A stretch of DNA of 64,000 nt, from the NCBI RefSeq assembly GCF_030463565.1, contig NC_134651.1:13838734-13902733 (forward strand), written 5' to 3'. The number at the start of each line of letters is the position of its first letter. Position 1 is the first letter of the stretch. The notes under the pieces are model-generated. The model made no database searches. It was not told the origin of the DNA and saw nothing but the letters and a program-made list of their open reading frames with translations. The position numbers were made by a program, and so were the translations under genes. The stretch comes from Pelecanus crispus. Taxonomy: Eukaryota > Chordata > Aves > Pelecaniformes > Pelecanidae. Shown here one piece after another: positions 11,201-23,803 of the stretch.

Positions 11201-13607
11201 TGTCTCGGAGGTGAGGAAACCGGACATGACTGAAAGCCCTGCCAGGGATGCCAGCAGCCAGCTGAAGAGTGGCAGGTGAGGAGGTGAAGGCGAAGGCACT
11301 CTCTGTCCCACACAGGCTATGACCGGCTGCTGTCTGGAGAGGTCTCAGGAGCAGAGCGAGCTGACTGAAATTTGATTTTTAATTTTCTTCTGTTGTTTTT
11401 GTAGTGGTGCCCCCATGGCCAGGAAGCAGCACTGTGGCATTTCACAGGAGGTGAAACCCAGCCAGAGTCTGGCAGGGAAGACATGGAGCACAAACTGCAG
11501 TACTTGACTGTTTTTCACGTCTTCAAGAGGAACAGAGTAGAGCCTTCCTTCTGTTCCATTTGAAGTGAAGTGATGCTGGGCCCAAGGAGTACACTGGTTA
11601 ACCCTTACATGCCTGGTTAGGCCAGGACATATGGAATACCTTTGAGAAGGCGCTCGGCTAGTTGAAACAGCCAAATCAAACCCAGTGAAGCTGCAGAAAA
11701 AGGTGCCCAAGACGGACATCTGTACAAATATGGGCAAATTTCCTAAGCCTGATTTTCTTGCCGTTCGTGCTGCTTTAGCTGGTTGTGAGCATCCCTACTG
11801 CAAATGAGAGAAGAGCAATGCTGACCAGGGTGGCCAGGCATGACAGGGAGGGAGAAGGTCTGGTGATGCTCCCAGAGCTGTCCTGTTCCCAGGCAGCACC
11901 CTGCCCTTTTCCCCCTCCCAGGGCAGAACAGGAGGACCCCTCCGGTGCATTTATCCCCGTTTATACGGAGTGTGTCTGCAAGGCAGAGCTGCCTTCAGAC
12001 TAGCATGGCCTGGCAGCATGGTGACTAATGGCTTGCAGAGCTGCTGAGGGAGGGGAAAGCAAAGAGTCCTGTTGGGTTTTCCTGAAAAGTAGAAGGTATT
12101 TTGGAGGAATCAGCAGCAGCCGTGTCATCCCTTGGGAAGAGTGGAAGTGCTGGAAGTGAGATGCTTTTTGAAGGCAGCAGGGGAGAACCCAAGGCAGTGC
12201 CTGGGGTGTGCAGCACTTGGGTCTCCCCTGCGTGCTGGTGCTATGTGGTGTTCACAGCTAGGGCAAAGAGGTGCTGAGGGACAGCAGCTCTTCTGCATAG
12301 CCTGGAGCATGGGCTACCAGCAGGAGCTTCTGACCTGGACATTTTCTTTTGCTGCTAGGCCCGTCACAAGAGCAGGAAGGATGTTTGTTATCTTTTATCT
12401 GGTGGCGCCAGTGGTTGAGCAAGAGGAGCGGGAGGCCGGCTGCCGGCACCTGTATTGGTGCCATCCAGAGCTCCCACCTAATCCCTCTGGGTGGAGGACT
12501 CGCAGGCTTGGTAATGTTCCTGGTATGGCATATCTCACCTTTTGTTTCAGTGTAATTAGTCTGAAAGTGGAGAAAGGATGTAGCATCTTCCACCTCAAGG
12601 GTAACCACCAAAGATTCGTTATGCTCCCAGAGCAAATGCAATGTGTAGTTTTGGCTTGATTCCCCCTAAGCGGTGATGCTAGCAGCTCCAGCCACCTCAA
12701 TCGGTCCCAGCAGCCGAGGGGCGGGCCCGCGTGCCAGCAGCTCTTGGCCACGCAGACCCCACAGTCAGGCTGTTTTCAGGGCACTGGCAGGGTGTGGGAC
12801 ATGACTGCCGGGTCAGCGGTACAGCCTCCGGTGCAGATGTTCAAGCAAACAGGGAGGAATGTGCATGGTGCTGGCTGAGCAGGGCAGGGTGTGTGCTCAT
12901 CAGCCAGGCTTTCTCACTCCCTGCAGCACCTGGGTTTGGTGCAAGTACATTTACTTTCCCCACAGCCTCTCGGGTGGTTCCAGAAGGGTGGGCAAGCCCA
13001 AGATGCCAGGAAAGCCTGGTGGCAGCACTGTGGGCTTGTGGCTGGCAGGGTGAACCTGGCAGTTTGCTCGGCACAGGAGAGCACAGCATATTGGTTGTTC
13101 ATGGCTGAGCTTTTGGAAGATGCATGTGAACGTCCTTCTCTTCATAGCCGTGAGTGAGATGGGAAAAACCCTCCTGGGCTGCTTTGCCTGTGGAGATGCT
13201 GCGAGGCCTGGGTGAGTCACCTGGGGAAGCACGGGGCACAGCCAGGCTCAGGAGAAAGTCCATATATACTTCGTCACATCCCTAAGAGTCACTGTCGGGG
13301 CCACGTTTCGATGTCGGGGACAGTTATTCTGAAAGCGTTCGCTCAGAGCGCCGCAGGGTGTCAACCGCACACAGCTCAGGGCTTTCCCTGAGGACTGTTG
13401 GTGACAAACCCCTTCCCTGCAGCTCTGTGAAATGAGGCCAGGCAATGAGGCCGGGATTTTTCGTGATCAGTCCTGGAGTGGCAAGGAGCTCGCAGCCTGC
13501 CTCATCCTCTCCCAGTGCCACGGGCTGCCCATTTTCCTCTGACCAGTTGCACAGAGCAAGGAGGGATGGGCTTGCACTAAAACTGTTTCCAGTGTGTTTG
13601 AGCCGGT
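8241..13607. other. Intergenic region between TP63 and P3H2, middle part
   Basis: GC-rich non-coding sequence. It holds a 1.37-kb stop-free frame (8566-9936, +) that I do not accept as a gene (see rejected items), and a short (CA)n run at 8870-8883. No domain, RNA gene or clear transposon is recognised. Confidence 0.55.
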
Positions 13608-13621
13608 GGGGGGGGGGGGGG
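13608..13621. repeat. G14 homopolymer
   Basis: An uninterrupted run of 14 G in intergenic DNA. It is likely length-variable and error-prone in sequencing. Confidence 0.9.
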
Positions 13622-16600
13622 AATTAAAAAAATGCTGTGTGAGGTGGCTGAGGGCTTTCCCCACCTGGGAGCAGGGAGCCCGTCCTCCTGCACCCAGCTG
13701 CTCTGCTTGGACGAGCCGGGCTGTGGCCCCACTGCTGTAGGCAGGTAACTGTCACAGAGGAGATAGACATGAAACTACTCAGCTCCTTCTGCCTCACCCA
13801 GAGCCAGAAGGGTTTTTTGAAAACAAAAATAAAGGGGAAACTTCAGTCTCCACCCATGCACCCAATTTGGCCAGCAAATCAAATAAAACAATCTTAGAGC
13901 TGGCACCACCGGAGCGCTGAATGCCAGCTCCCAGCCTCTCACACGAGGTGTTGAAATGAAAAGAGATGAATAAACAACCCCCAGGTGCCTGGGGGCAGCA
14001 AACTGGTTTTAAGGTGTTGGTGGGTTGGTTTTTTTCCTGTGGAATGGTGGGACCAGCCCCCCGCAATCCCCCCAGGTCTGGGCAGCTCCCCCCGCAACGG
14101 TGCTTGGCCATCCCTGGGCCATAGGCACATGTTGATGGGGCTCCGTAAGAAGGGCTTCATGCAGAAATGCATGTCACCACAGATGTTTTTTGTGGGCATC
14201 CTGGCGTGGGGTGATGCAGCCAGTGACTAACAATGTGGTGAAGGGGATGTCAGGCTCGGGCATCACCTCGGCTGTGCCCAGCCACTGCAGAGCCCTGCAG
14301 GGATAAGCCTGGTGCCAAGATGCCCCACTGCAGCTGGGGCCCCTGCCCTGGATGAGCACGCTTGGCCTGTGCGAGTCTGGTTACTGCGACTAATACAAGG
14401 CTTTTAAAACACAGGGCTTTTTTTTTAGCGGTTTTCCAGCCAAAACTCCCCTGATAGAGCTACATACACTCAGAGGTGGCTCTAGGTTTGCCATGAACAG
14501 GCCTTTCACAGGCACGACAAAGATCCATGCAAAATTTGCCAGGGGGTCCACGTTCTCCTTGCTATGAGGGGTATCATAACAGAGTTTCTTCTCCACCTTT
14601 GCTATGGTCCAGTTAAAGCACTGTGAGCAACTGGGAGGTGCCTTGCAGGGCATGCACGCTTCTTTCCAGCTTATGCCTCATTGCAGTCAAACCAAGTGGT
14701 TTCATTTCTTGCACTGGAGCTGCCCAAAGTGCATCGGTGGCAAGCCGTGGCCTCATTTCTCATGGACAAAGCAGGGACCAGCCTTTAGATGGGGACTTTG
14801 AGCTGGCGTCTGGTGCAGAAGCACTGCAAGGAGGGGATGGTGATGCTGGGCTGCGCGGAGGTCAGGCATGCTTCTGGCACTGCCAGGAGCAGACAGGCCA
14901 GTCCAATGCAATGTATTTCCCCCGAACTTGGAGCGAAGCCACCCTAAGGCCATTGCAAAAAAGCCATGTGTGATAAAAGGGGTGGTTTTTCTGGTGTTTT
15001 TCCCTGTGTGCCAGAGTTGCTGGGCTCGCACGCGAGGCAGCGTGGGAGCTGCTTATCGGCTCATCCCATCGCGGCAGCAGACTGATGGTGCCGCTACGAT
15101 CTCTGCTGTTAATCTCATTACAAATAAAGGAGGAGTAGAAGCTCAACTGAGCTCATATTAATTCCCCCTGCCCTGCCCTGCTCAATCTCAGGAAATACCT
15201 ACTAGAACTGCCATTGTCGTTATCCAAACCACCCCTGGAAATGATCATTAGCTGACTTGCTCCTTTGCCAAGCGTGTCCACTCGCCAGCCTGGCTCCGTT
15301 TGCCCACGGGGCGCTCGCATTGCCTGCTGCTGCCACAGCGTGCACTGCGGCTGCCTGCATCTGCGCTCTCCGGCCGTGGCCTCGCATGCTGCCCACTGCC
15401 GCCCAGCTGGACCAAGGCTGAACCCCGCTCCCCTGCGGCTCATGGGCTCTCTGCCTTGCCCCTGAAACAAGGTGAGGGTGGCCAGGCAGCTCTCCGAGTT
15501 ACCTATTTTTCTTTTTCAACTTCCTGTAGTGTGTTGGACTTATTTTTGGCAGGGTTGGATGGTGGCCAGGGCGTTGGGACATGTTGACATTTATGGTTTT
15601 TTTTTTTTTTTTTTGCATAACAAAGTTTTGCTAAATGAGAAGGAAACAGACTTAGTGCCAGCTTTCACCATGCGTGTAAAACAAGATAAAAGTAATGCTG
15701 GGTTGGCTGTGGCATGCACTAGACCTGTGGAGACAGCAGTTTGCTGGTGCAGTGTGCATTCTGGGGATGGACGAGTGACCCACGCACACTACACTGTGCT
15801 CCAGGAGGATATGGGGGGCCCCGCCATTCTCAGTGGCATTTATTGCACCCATCCATGTGGGCCCCCAGGCCCAAAGTGAAGGCAGGGCTGTGCCTGGGGT
15901 GAACAACGGTATGGGATCTGGCCTCATGCATGGCTGCACTCCATTGGTTCTGGGGTGCCGGTGCTGGTACCAAGGCACCTTATACACTGTGTTTGGGTGC
16001 CTGCTGTGTAAATGGGGTGGTGGGAGGAGAAGCACACATACATATATGTGCCCATCCACACCTGGGGAAGGGAATAGTGTCATGGGACCCAGGCAGGGTC
16101 ATACCCTGATGCACAGACAAGCAGCAACATTTCCCACAGGGAAAGGTGGCTCTTCTGATGGGGTGTGGGCATAGAAACAGTTGCGGAAACAAAAGGCATG
16201 CATGCTTCTTTCCTTTTTTAATATAGTTCTTCCCCAAAGCAGGACTAGCCCATTTTTATCTCACTGCCAGCACTATTAGAGCCAGCTGTTTTGTTCTTTT
16301 TTTTCCCCCAGGTTGGGCAAGGGTGTGGACAGGAGGAAACAACCTTTTTTTTTTTAATGACAGGTTTCCATGGGAAGATATTCAGCTGCCTATGAGTGCT
16401 CAGCTTGGCTCTGCCCACGTTTAAGCAGGAGGGCTGAGCACTGCTCAGTGCAAACTCTGTCTCCTTCCTCTACTCACGTCCTTCCCCTGGCCAAATCACT
16501 GCAGCCTGCAGGCAGCCAGCAGCTGTAATGCAAAGCTGACAAACCAGTCCAGGCTCTGCTCCCACCTACGACCAGCAGCAGCAGCTGCCTCCGAGGTGGG

Positions 16601-17770
16601 GAGACCCTTGCACGGGGACTGGCCAACCTTACGTGCAGCAGCTGACTGGGATGGTGCCACCCAAATTGTCCATTGCCAGGGCAGAGACCGAGCAGCAGGG
16701 TGGGGAGATGGCAAGAGGGACATAGCTGCTGGGTGGGATGGAGTGGCAGCAGAAGAGGGTCTTCAGCCAGGCTGGCTGCTTGCAGGGTTTGTTGCTGGGT
16801 TTCCAAGGGTCATCAAAGCGGCTGTATTTTGGGCTGTCAGTCTAGCTCCTGGGAAATAAAGGGGACATACAAAGGTCCAACTACACCATATTTTATAAGC
16901 TTATCATGCCCCAGCTTGGAATCAATAGGCATTAGTCATCATGCAGTGGTGCTGCTGGAGACTGACTTGTCCACATGGTCCTAAGCCTCCACAGCAATGT
17001 TGGTGAGGTTCAGTTGCTTAAAATTAATGCCTTGAAAAGTCTCCCAGGCTAATGCCTATGGACATGCCCAGGTTTTTTTAGACTCTGGACATAAAGAGCT
17101 TTAGGTATTTCAGCCTTGACTGTGGATTCAGGAATTTGTAAATACCTGCAAGTCGTACTTTCAGGTGAGGTTTCAGGGATGAGCTTTTGGCTGAAGGGAA
17201 ACTTCCAGAAGCCACTTGCAGTAAGGCATTTACAGCCCAAAGGGGCTCAGCTTCAGGCTTTCTACTGGCCCCCATTGGTGGTTCTTTCCTTGTACAAGGT
17301 ATTTCCCATGCTCCTACCCTCTGCACAAGGCATCGGCTGCCTTGTTGGGCTACCGTGACCCCTGCTAGCCACTGCTCCCCATGCCTCGGTGCCTTCACTG
17401 CCGCCAGCTCTGCACGCTCTGCTGACACATCCCTGACTGCGAAGTGCAATGATTCATCTTCTCCTTAATGAAGGCATCCATTTAATCTGTACTTTTTCCT
17501 GAAACATTACTGAACTCCCCATTGCTGAAGGCATGCCTATGGCACAGACCAGGCTCCTCCAGCCCCCCCTGCAATGCCTAGCAGCAGCCCTGTGGAAAGG
17601 GCAACTAAACTTGGCTTGGCCCTGCTTGAATGTCAAAACAAAAAACAAAGCTCCTTGCTAGTAAAGATCCCCTGGCATTGAGTAACACTGTGCAGGGCTT
17701 CGCTTCAGAGCAACGGCCACACCCAAGCACGCGCACGCACACACACAGCCAACTCAGTTGTTAACTACTT
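13622..17770. other. Intergenic region between TP63 and P3H2, right part
   Basis: No gene recognised. It contains a T18 run at 15597-15614 and shorter T runs near 16290-16360. It ends in the (CA)n-like stretch that probably serves as the GU-rich downstream element of P3H2. Confidence 0.55.
17727..17749 (-). promoter_or_regulatory. P3H2: GT-rich downstream element of the distal P3H2 poly(A) site
   Basis: On the - strand this microsatellite reads ggctgtgtgtgtgcgtgcgcg. It begins 22-25 bases after the AATAAA at 17771-17776, the usual spacing for a GU-rich downstream element. Inferred from sequence and spacing. Confidence 0.5.
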
Positions 17771-17776
17771 TTTATT
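17771..17776 (-). terminator. P3H2: Distal poly(A) signal AATAAA, probable end of P3H2
   Basis: Canonical AATAAA on the - strand with an ideal GT-rich element downstream. It would give a P3H2 3' UTR of about 3.7 kb, longer than I expect from mammals, so a shorter mRNA ending at one of the upstream signals may be more common. Confidence 0.45.
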
Positions 17777-19238
17777 TCTATTACGTTTCCTTTATGAGTT
17801 CTTTTCTTTTTTTTCTCATTGAATGTCATAAATCAACCCTGCTAATCCCACCCTGCATATCTTATTAGTATTAGGAGGGGCACAGCAGAGTTAACAAAGG
17901 AACTAAGACACGGTTCAAGCATCTCCATCTCCAAACCACTCCCATTGCTGGTGATAGAACCAGGGCACATATAACAAATGGCCAACACGTAAGTAGGTTG
18001 TGGTTCCTTTTGGTGGCCAAGCCTTAGCTAGAGAAGCTCAGAACTGGCCCAGGAGCCATGAAGCTTGCTCTGAAATGCACATCAGTTTTATTCTCAGTGG
18101 TGTGACTTTGGGCACTGCCTCCTTGGGGAGCTGCTTCATGTAGGGGCTTTGGGAAGCAGCAATTACCAGACTGGCAGGGCAAAAGGGGAATAACCAACAT
18201 GAGCCAAAGTAGCAGGAAGCAAAAATTTTAGTGGACCAGGTTGTCCCTGGGGGCTATTTGACCAAGGAGGAGTGTATACAGTTGGTGGTGGCTGTTGTGT
18301 TAGCTTTCTTTTTCCAGGGATGTTGGTGCCCTGCGGGCAGTCCGGATTTGACCCTGACAGCTCTGGCAGATGCCAGGCTGCTACATCAAATCTAAGAGTT
18401 AAAATTAATTTCTCAGAGGCCAAGCCACATTGGTGGCAACCCATCCCACTTGGATACAAAAGAGACTCAAAAGCCTACACTGTGTTTTGGTGCATGTCCC
18501 AAAAAGCTCTGCGACTTGCTCCTGCGAGGCTACAGTGTGCCAATAAACTTGGCAACCACCTCTGCTGTTGCAGCAGAAATACAGATCTACTTCTGAGCTA
18601 GACTTCGCCAGAGCAGAGAGCTGGAAAAACAAACAAACAGGAAAAGTGCCTTTGATTGCCTTTCTCTTTCCTTCAGCCTGGCATGGACCGCAGGCAGGTA
18701 CTGGTGGCAGAGCTGCGTGGTGACTGGCACGGCCCAGGCGGCCCAGAGTCTTTCCCCTTCTTGGGGATTTGGGGTTCATGATTGCAGTTGAGTCCCAATA
18801 TGCTGCGTCCTTCTGAGGCTGCTCCACCATTCCCCACCAAAGCTGTTGCTTCCCCAGGAGCCGGCCAGCGTCCCGCTTTGCTCCCCATCCTGCTGCACAC
18901 CCCAGCATTGCACAGGGGCTGTGACACCCTCCTCCTGCTCTCCAAATTGCTTGAAATGTGCCAATGATACGTAAGTTATTAGGTGGCTGGATCTGTATCC
19001 AAGCAAAGGAGATGGACAGGCAGGCAAGAGTGCGCACACACAACCTTGCTTAATCCTGTCCACACCAGCGTCTCTGACGGTCCTCCAGCATGGGGAATGC
19101 GTGCATGTGCTCTAGGGATTGGGGCAGGAAACGCCAAAGGGAGAGGCACCATCATGAGACAAACCGCGTACTCCCCCAGTCTCCCTTTCTAGTACTTAGC
19201 GAAAGAAAGACAAAGACAGGCCCAGATGTTGTGTTTAG

Positions 19239-19244
19239 TTTATT
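19239..19244 (-). terminator. P3H2: Candidate poly(A) signal AATAAA of P3H2 (middle)
   Basis: AATAAA on the - strand, followed within about 25-40 bases by the T/GT-rich stretch tgtctttgtctttctttc. It would give a 3' UTR of about 2.2 kb. Confidence 0.45.
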
Positions 19245-20363
19245 TCCCCTGGATTTAGACACAGCTCTGGCTAACCACCACAGCAGCAAACGAACCATGA
19301 CCGGTGCCAGCATCCCGCGCCTCCCCGCAGGAGGACCAGCTGGTGGGATCCCCGCAGCCCCGGGAGGGCAGGGGCTGCACTGAGCTGCTTGGAGGGGGCA
19401 GCTCTGCAGGATGCGCTCAGGCAGATGTGGTTGTCAGGGCGGGTAGCAGCACAAACTCACGCTGAAGGTGCAGGATGTAGGAGTCAAGCCTTGGATGCAA
19501 TAGCATGGTGCAGACAGGACAACACAACCTGCATTTCAGCTCTCTAGCTGTCCTCCCCTTCTTCCCTCCAGCTTTTCCTCTGGCTCTTTTAAAAAAGAGG
19601 GGTTAAGCCGTTACAGAGGAGGCATTTAAACTGTGGGCAGTTCCCTGGGGAGCCAATAGGATCAATCTTTTCAACAGTCTATGAGGAAGGGAGATAGCCT
19701 CAAAGAAAAAAGCCACACTGGTGGCTCAGAAACACTGAGAGCTTTCTCTGCTGCAGATCTGACATTGGAGGATGTGCAGCAAATGACCCTTCTATCATTT
19801 TCGAGGTGGTAACAGTGCCCCCTTCACAGTCTGGGCATTTGTTTTTCCAAATGCACTGAGTTCCATTTTATCTTGCCCTGGACCAGCTTTTGAGGAGGTC
19901 TCTGCAGAAGGACCATCCTTCTCTCTGGCCTTTGCAGCCAGTGACTGGATGAGAAGAGGGTGCTGCTGAGCCTGTAAGATTCGGGTAGGCACCAGCTCTA
20001 TGAACCAAGAGAAAAGACAATTCCCTATGGCAGATTTAAAGTCCTGGGAATGCTAAAGCTGGCAGAGGGGAGCAGAAAACGACTGAGAAAGTGCCAATGC
20101 AGCAGGGAGCTGAGCAAAGCTGCTCAGGGATGCAAACTCCAGCCAAGATCCCAACAGTGCTTTCTGGAGAAACAGCAGCCTTGCAGTAAATTCAACAGTA
20201 AAGATTGCTGCAACCTGTCTTTTAGGAACTGCTTTCTAGCAGCAGAAGCAGCTTTGGGTCAAAATAAAAGCTGTCCCTATGTCTGGAATGTGGGCAATTC
20301 TGTGACTTCAGTGCTCGTTCTGATTGAGATAGGGACTGCTCTGGTCCCATGCATGGGAGTTAA

Positions 20364-20369
20364 TTTATT
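20364..20369 (-). terminator. P3H2: Candidate poly(A) signal AATAAA of P3H2 (proximal)
   Basis: AATAAA on the - strand about 1.1 kb after the stop codon, a length close to that remembered for the mammalian P3H2 3' UTR. The downstream sequence is less clearly GU-rich than at the other two sites. Confidence 0.4.
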
Positions 20370-21444
20370 GGTGGTAGAGGGATGATTTACTAGCTTAGCA
20401 GTAGTTACTGGCATAGTAAATCTCTTGTGATTAGCAACACGTGCTTTCAATGCAACACCCTCAGACTGGGTCAGACATACTCCTGAGCAAATAGATGCTA
20501 CCACACCATGAACATCTGCTGCTTCTGCACTGTCAGGATGGGACGATGCAGCCAGGACATCTGGAGTACAAAGCCGCACCATGATCATCCAACAACACAG
20601 CACTGGAACATCCCTGAGCCTTTCACCTGCTTCCCAACATGGACCTGGAAATGATGACTTTTAACCTTGGGTTTTACCAGCAGCAGCACTGGGCTGGAAG
20701 CTCAAAGGATGTGGTGTGAAGCAGTTTCTTTCACACATCCCAGGCCATTAGCAAGAACAGGGACAGAACATGAGTGACAGACCCTATTTCACCAGAGTCA
20801 GCTGCAAATTAAACCCCTTCTCACTTGTGCACAGCTCATGCCCCTGCCTAGCAGGTGAATTCTGGAAGCTCTGCTCAGAACTAATACCCAAACACCAGCT
20901 TTGCACGGCTACAGAGAGATATGCATTTTGCTAGGACATGGGTTTTGCTTTGGTTTTTTTTCCCTAAAAAGCACATTTCAAATGGTGAAGGGCTCTGAGA
21001 TGGAAATAACTGACTTGTGCTCCAGTTTCCCTCAGGACAGCACTGCCCGTGGCTTCAGCCAGCACTTAGCAGGGGCAGGAAGACTGGTCAATTATCACAG
21101 CTGAGACATTTCTCTAGCAGAGGCTACAGAGAAGCAGCTATTTCTGGCTGAGGGAAAAAAAAAAAAGGGGTTCTCCAGGGGGGTAGAGTGGGCCTGAATA
21201 AGTCCTGAGAAGTGCTAGGGAAGGACAGGGAATCCCAGAGGCAGAGTCAGTGCCAGCAGGAGATGCTGGCACAGAGATGAGGGGTCCCAGCAAGAGCTGT
21301 GCTAAACACAGAAGAGGCACTCCTGAAACTCCACAATCATATTAACCTGTTAATTTATACAGTGGCTCTGTACAAAAATAGAAGGGTTCTAATAAGATTA
21401 ACAATATTAAATAAATATTTAATAGAAAAAGTCTTTGGCCTAGT

Positions 21445-21537
21445 TCATAGCTCATCCTTTGGGTTGATACTCATTTCACTGGGTCCTAGATGCTCCTGGT
21501 CCAACATCGCGATCACTTCATCTGCCTGGATTCGCTC
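21445..21537 (-). CDS. P3H2: P3H2 exon 15 (C-terminus with KDEL)
   Basis: Last coding exon, 93 bases in phase 0: residues 517-546 and stop TGA at 21445-21447. It begins ERIQADEVIAML, as in human P3H2, and ends INPKDEL. KDEL is the classical ER-retrieval signal and shows that the protein stays in the ER lumen, where procollagen is modified. The middle (DQEHLGPSEMS) is the only poorly conserved part. The acceptor is ctcttgcag. Confidence 0.98.
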   Translation of the reverse strand, partial: ERIQADEVIAMLDQEHLGPSEMSINPKDEL

Positions 21538-22679
21538 CTGCAAGAGGGGAAGGGAAGAAACCGTAACAGCAAAGCTTCAGTGCCTGCTCTCAGCTTATTC
21601 AGCGCAGCTCAGCCTGCTGGGAGGACCCACAGCAAGCAGTTCATCCAAGGACCAGCAGTGTAGTTGAGAGGACAGGGGACAGCCTGAGACTTGTGCGGGG
21701 GATTTCCTGACCAAAATTAATCAAATCACTTCAGAACTCAGTACCTAATTCCCTCCTCCCTGCAGGGGCTGCAATGCTTGGGGCAGAGCTGATGCATTGC
21801 TCTTCCCTTATCACACTTCACTAGCAGCCATTGCCACAGTGTACCCTCCTCCTGTCCCCTCCGCTTAACGTGCGTGTACCCTCCTCCTGTCCCCTCCGCT
21901 TAACATGCATTTCCAGCTCCCTGGGCAGGGCTGATCTGCTTCCACACATGCACTAAGCATGGAGGAATTTCAGCTAGTGCCAAAAAGCAGAGAGACAGTA
22001 AAGTGCATGTCTCAAAATAAGCTTCTCCCAAAACCTCACAGCCCACCTGCTTCACATGGCAAAGTGTTTTGCTTCCTCTCTCTTTCTGCATTTAGTTTTG
22101 CTTGGTCTTTTTATCTTTTGTTCTTATAGACTGGAATTACTATCAAAGGGAGACAGGGGCTGGTACACCAGGCTTTTAAAGCAGAATTTGGAGGTTGCCT
22201 GTTGAAAGGCACCACAGCCCAGATCTCCCAAGGCATCTAGGTGCCCAGACCCATGGACTTCAGGCTTCCAAACCACTTTTGAGGACCTGGCAGCGGCTGC
22301 ACAGCACTCTGGCCTCTGAGCTGTGGATGGCTGTGGAGGACTTCCCCATTCATCAGGTTATTGCCACTAGGTGTCAGAAATGGCCAGCCCAGCCCTGCAC
22401 AGAGCCCTCCTGCACCCTGCTCAGCACCCCACCCCAGCCCTGCACCCCACGGACCCAGGGTGATGGGTGCCCAGGAACATGACTGGCAGGGAAAACCATT
22501 TGGTCCCAGGGCCACCAGCTCATGTCCCTGTGGTGCAGCAGATGGGAACACTGCTGGGAGGCGGGGGGGGTGATGGGGGAAAAATAGATGTGCTGGGACT
22601 GGAGGCTGAAGATGGTCCAGGTTCCTCTGGGATGCTGGGTACCCCCCAGCTCCCCTCACATCATGATGGACGGACTCAC
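21538..22679 (-). other. P3H2: P3H2 intron 14, with a 35-bp tandem duplication
   Basis: 1142 bases with GT-AG borders and no coding content. Its one notable feature is the tandem duplication at 21839-21908, listed separately. Confidence 0.9.
21839..21908. repeat. 35-bp tandem duplication (two copies)
   Basis: Unit gtgtaccctcctcctgtccc... at 21839-21873 is repeated at 21874-21908 with a single difference (cgtgc versus catgc at the end). The near identity implies a recent local duplication, or an assembly artefact. It lies in intron 14 of P3H2. Confidence 0.95.
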
Positions 22680-22820
22680 CAGCTCTCTGTAAAGCGGGTC
22701 CAAGGTGAACCAGAGAGCCACGGCGCACCGCTGGCCTTTGGTAACTGCCTTCACCCCATGGGGGTTCTCGCCGCCTGATGAGAAGCTGATCATTCGCCCA
22801 CACTTGGGCTTGATGGAGGC
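22680..22820 (-). CDS. P3H2: P3H2 exon 14 (distal iron ligand and 2-oxoglutarate arginine)
   Basis: 141 bases in phase 0 encoding residues 470-516. It contains SFSSGGENPHGVKAV, with H490 as the distal iron-binding histidine (codon 22758-22760), and R500 ten residues later (codon 22728-22730), the basic residue that holds the C5 carboxylate of 2-oxoglutarate. Both fit the H-x(10)-R spacing of collagen prolyl 3-hydroxylases. It ends WFTLDPLYREL and joins exon 15 without a split codon. Confidence 0.98.
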
Positions 22821-23727
22821 CTGTGGGAAAACAGGCGACACTGGGGTGGCAAGGAGCAGCAGGCTGCATGCACTGGCCATGTCTGGGCTTGTCATGGTCC
22901 AGGGCCTGGGAACTTACTGAGCATCTCTCTGCATCACCCCAGGACCCAGTGAGCTGCTCTGGAGGACATGCAGAGCTCTGGGCATAGCTGTAAAAATGTG
23001 TGGGGTAAATAGGGAGGTGTGACGCTTGGTCCTGCTGTGCAGACATTATGCAGAAAGGAGATGGTGGCATGGAGTCCTTGCAAAGCCTGCAGGTGACCAC
23101 CTACAGCAAAACAGGGCCACGGCATAAATCCAGGGAGGTTCAGGCTAACCCTGGAATGGGCTGTGACACACCTCTTTCTCCTCTCTGTTGAGTCCACAAC
23201 AGGTATCCTGCAGGACCTCAGGCAGAAGTGCCAACCAAATCAACCCTCTGGCACTGGTCTTAGGTAGATGCAATCTACCCTCCAGCATCTACTGGACTTC
23301 AGAGCCCCAGCATGGTGCCCAGATGCTCTATCCAACCATGGAGGGGATACCCAGCCTCCCAAACGGCCCCATGCAGAGGTAGGGGCTTAAGTCCAAGCCC
23401 CATCTCTGTCATGGACTAATGTCCACGACTGTGACCTGCCCTGGGCCAGACACTGCATATGTATAGAGGCATCGCTTCGTGTTTGGCCACGAGATGGGGT
23501 GGGAACTCAGCAGTCCTCCAGGCTGGGACGACTCTCAGCCATCCTGCTGATCTGCAGGTTTCCTCCTCGGTGCAGCCTCAGGGCAGGGCACAGAAGGTCT
23601 GTGCACCTCTGCCAGCAGGATTTTGTACGGGCTTTTTGCAAGGTAGAAGCCACAGGCTGCCTGGGGAAGCTCACAGCCCCAGCACAGGCTGCTGACGAAC
23701 AGTGTTTGGTTCACAGCACCGACTTAC
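22821..23727 (-). other. P3H2: P3H2 intron 13
   Basis: 907 bases, no coding content. The stretch 23380-23450 vaguely resembles a MIR/L3-type fragment, but too weakly to call. Confidence 0.9.
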
Positions 23728-23803
23728 CGTCACAGTTTTGGCATCCATCTCGGTGAAAATGAACTCGCCACCTTCGAAATCCGCATTCATGTACAGGAGG
23801 GCA
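23728..23803 (-). CDS. P3H2: P3H2 exon 13 (dioxygenase core strands)
   Basis: 76 bases encoding residues 445-469, beginning with the last base of a serine codon split with exon 12 (AG/T). The sequence LLYMNADFEGGEFIFTEMDA is the conserved jelly-roll segment of the 2-oxoglutarate dioxygenase fold, where FEGGEF forms a tight turn. Donor ACG/gtaagt. Confidence 0.97.

Larger units (their letters stand above)
17771..21444 (-). other. P3H2: P3H2 3' untranslated region (maximum extent)
   Basis: Sequence after the P3H2 stop codon down to the most distal plausible poly(A) signal. The first 120 bases after the stop are very AT-rich, with TATTTATTTAAT-like sequence that could act as an AU-rich stability element. 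No coding frame is recognised. The true 3' end could be at any of the three listed signals. Confidence 0.5.
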
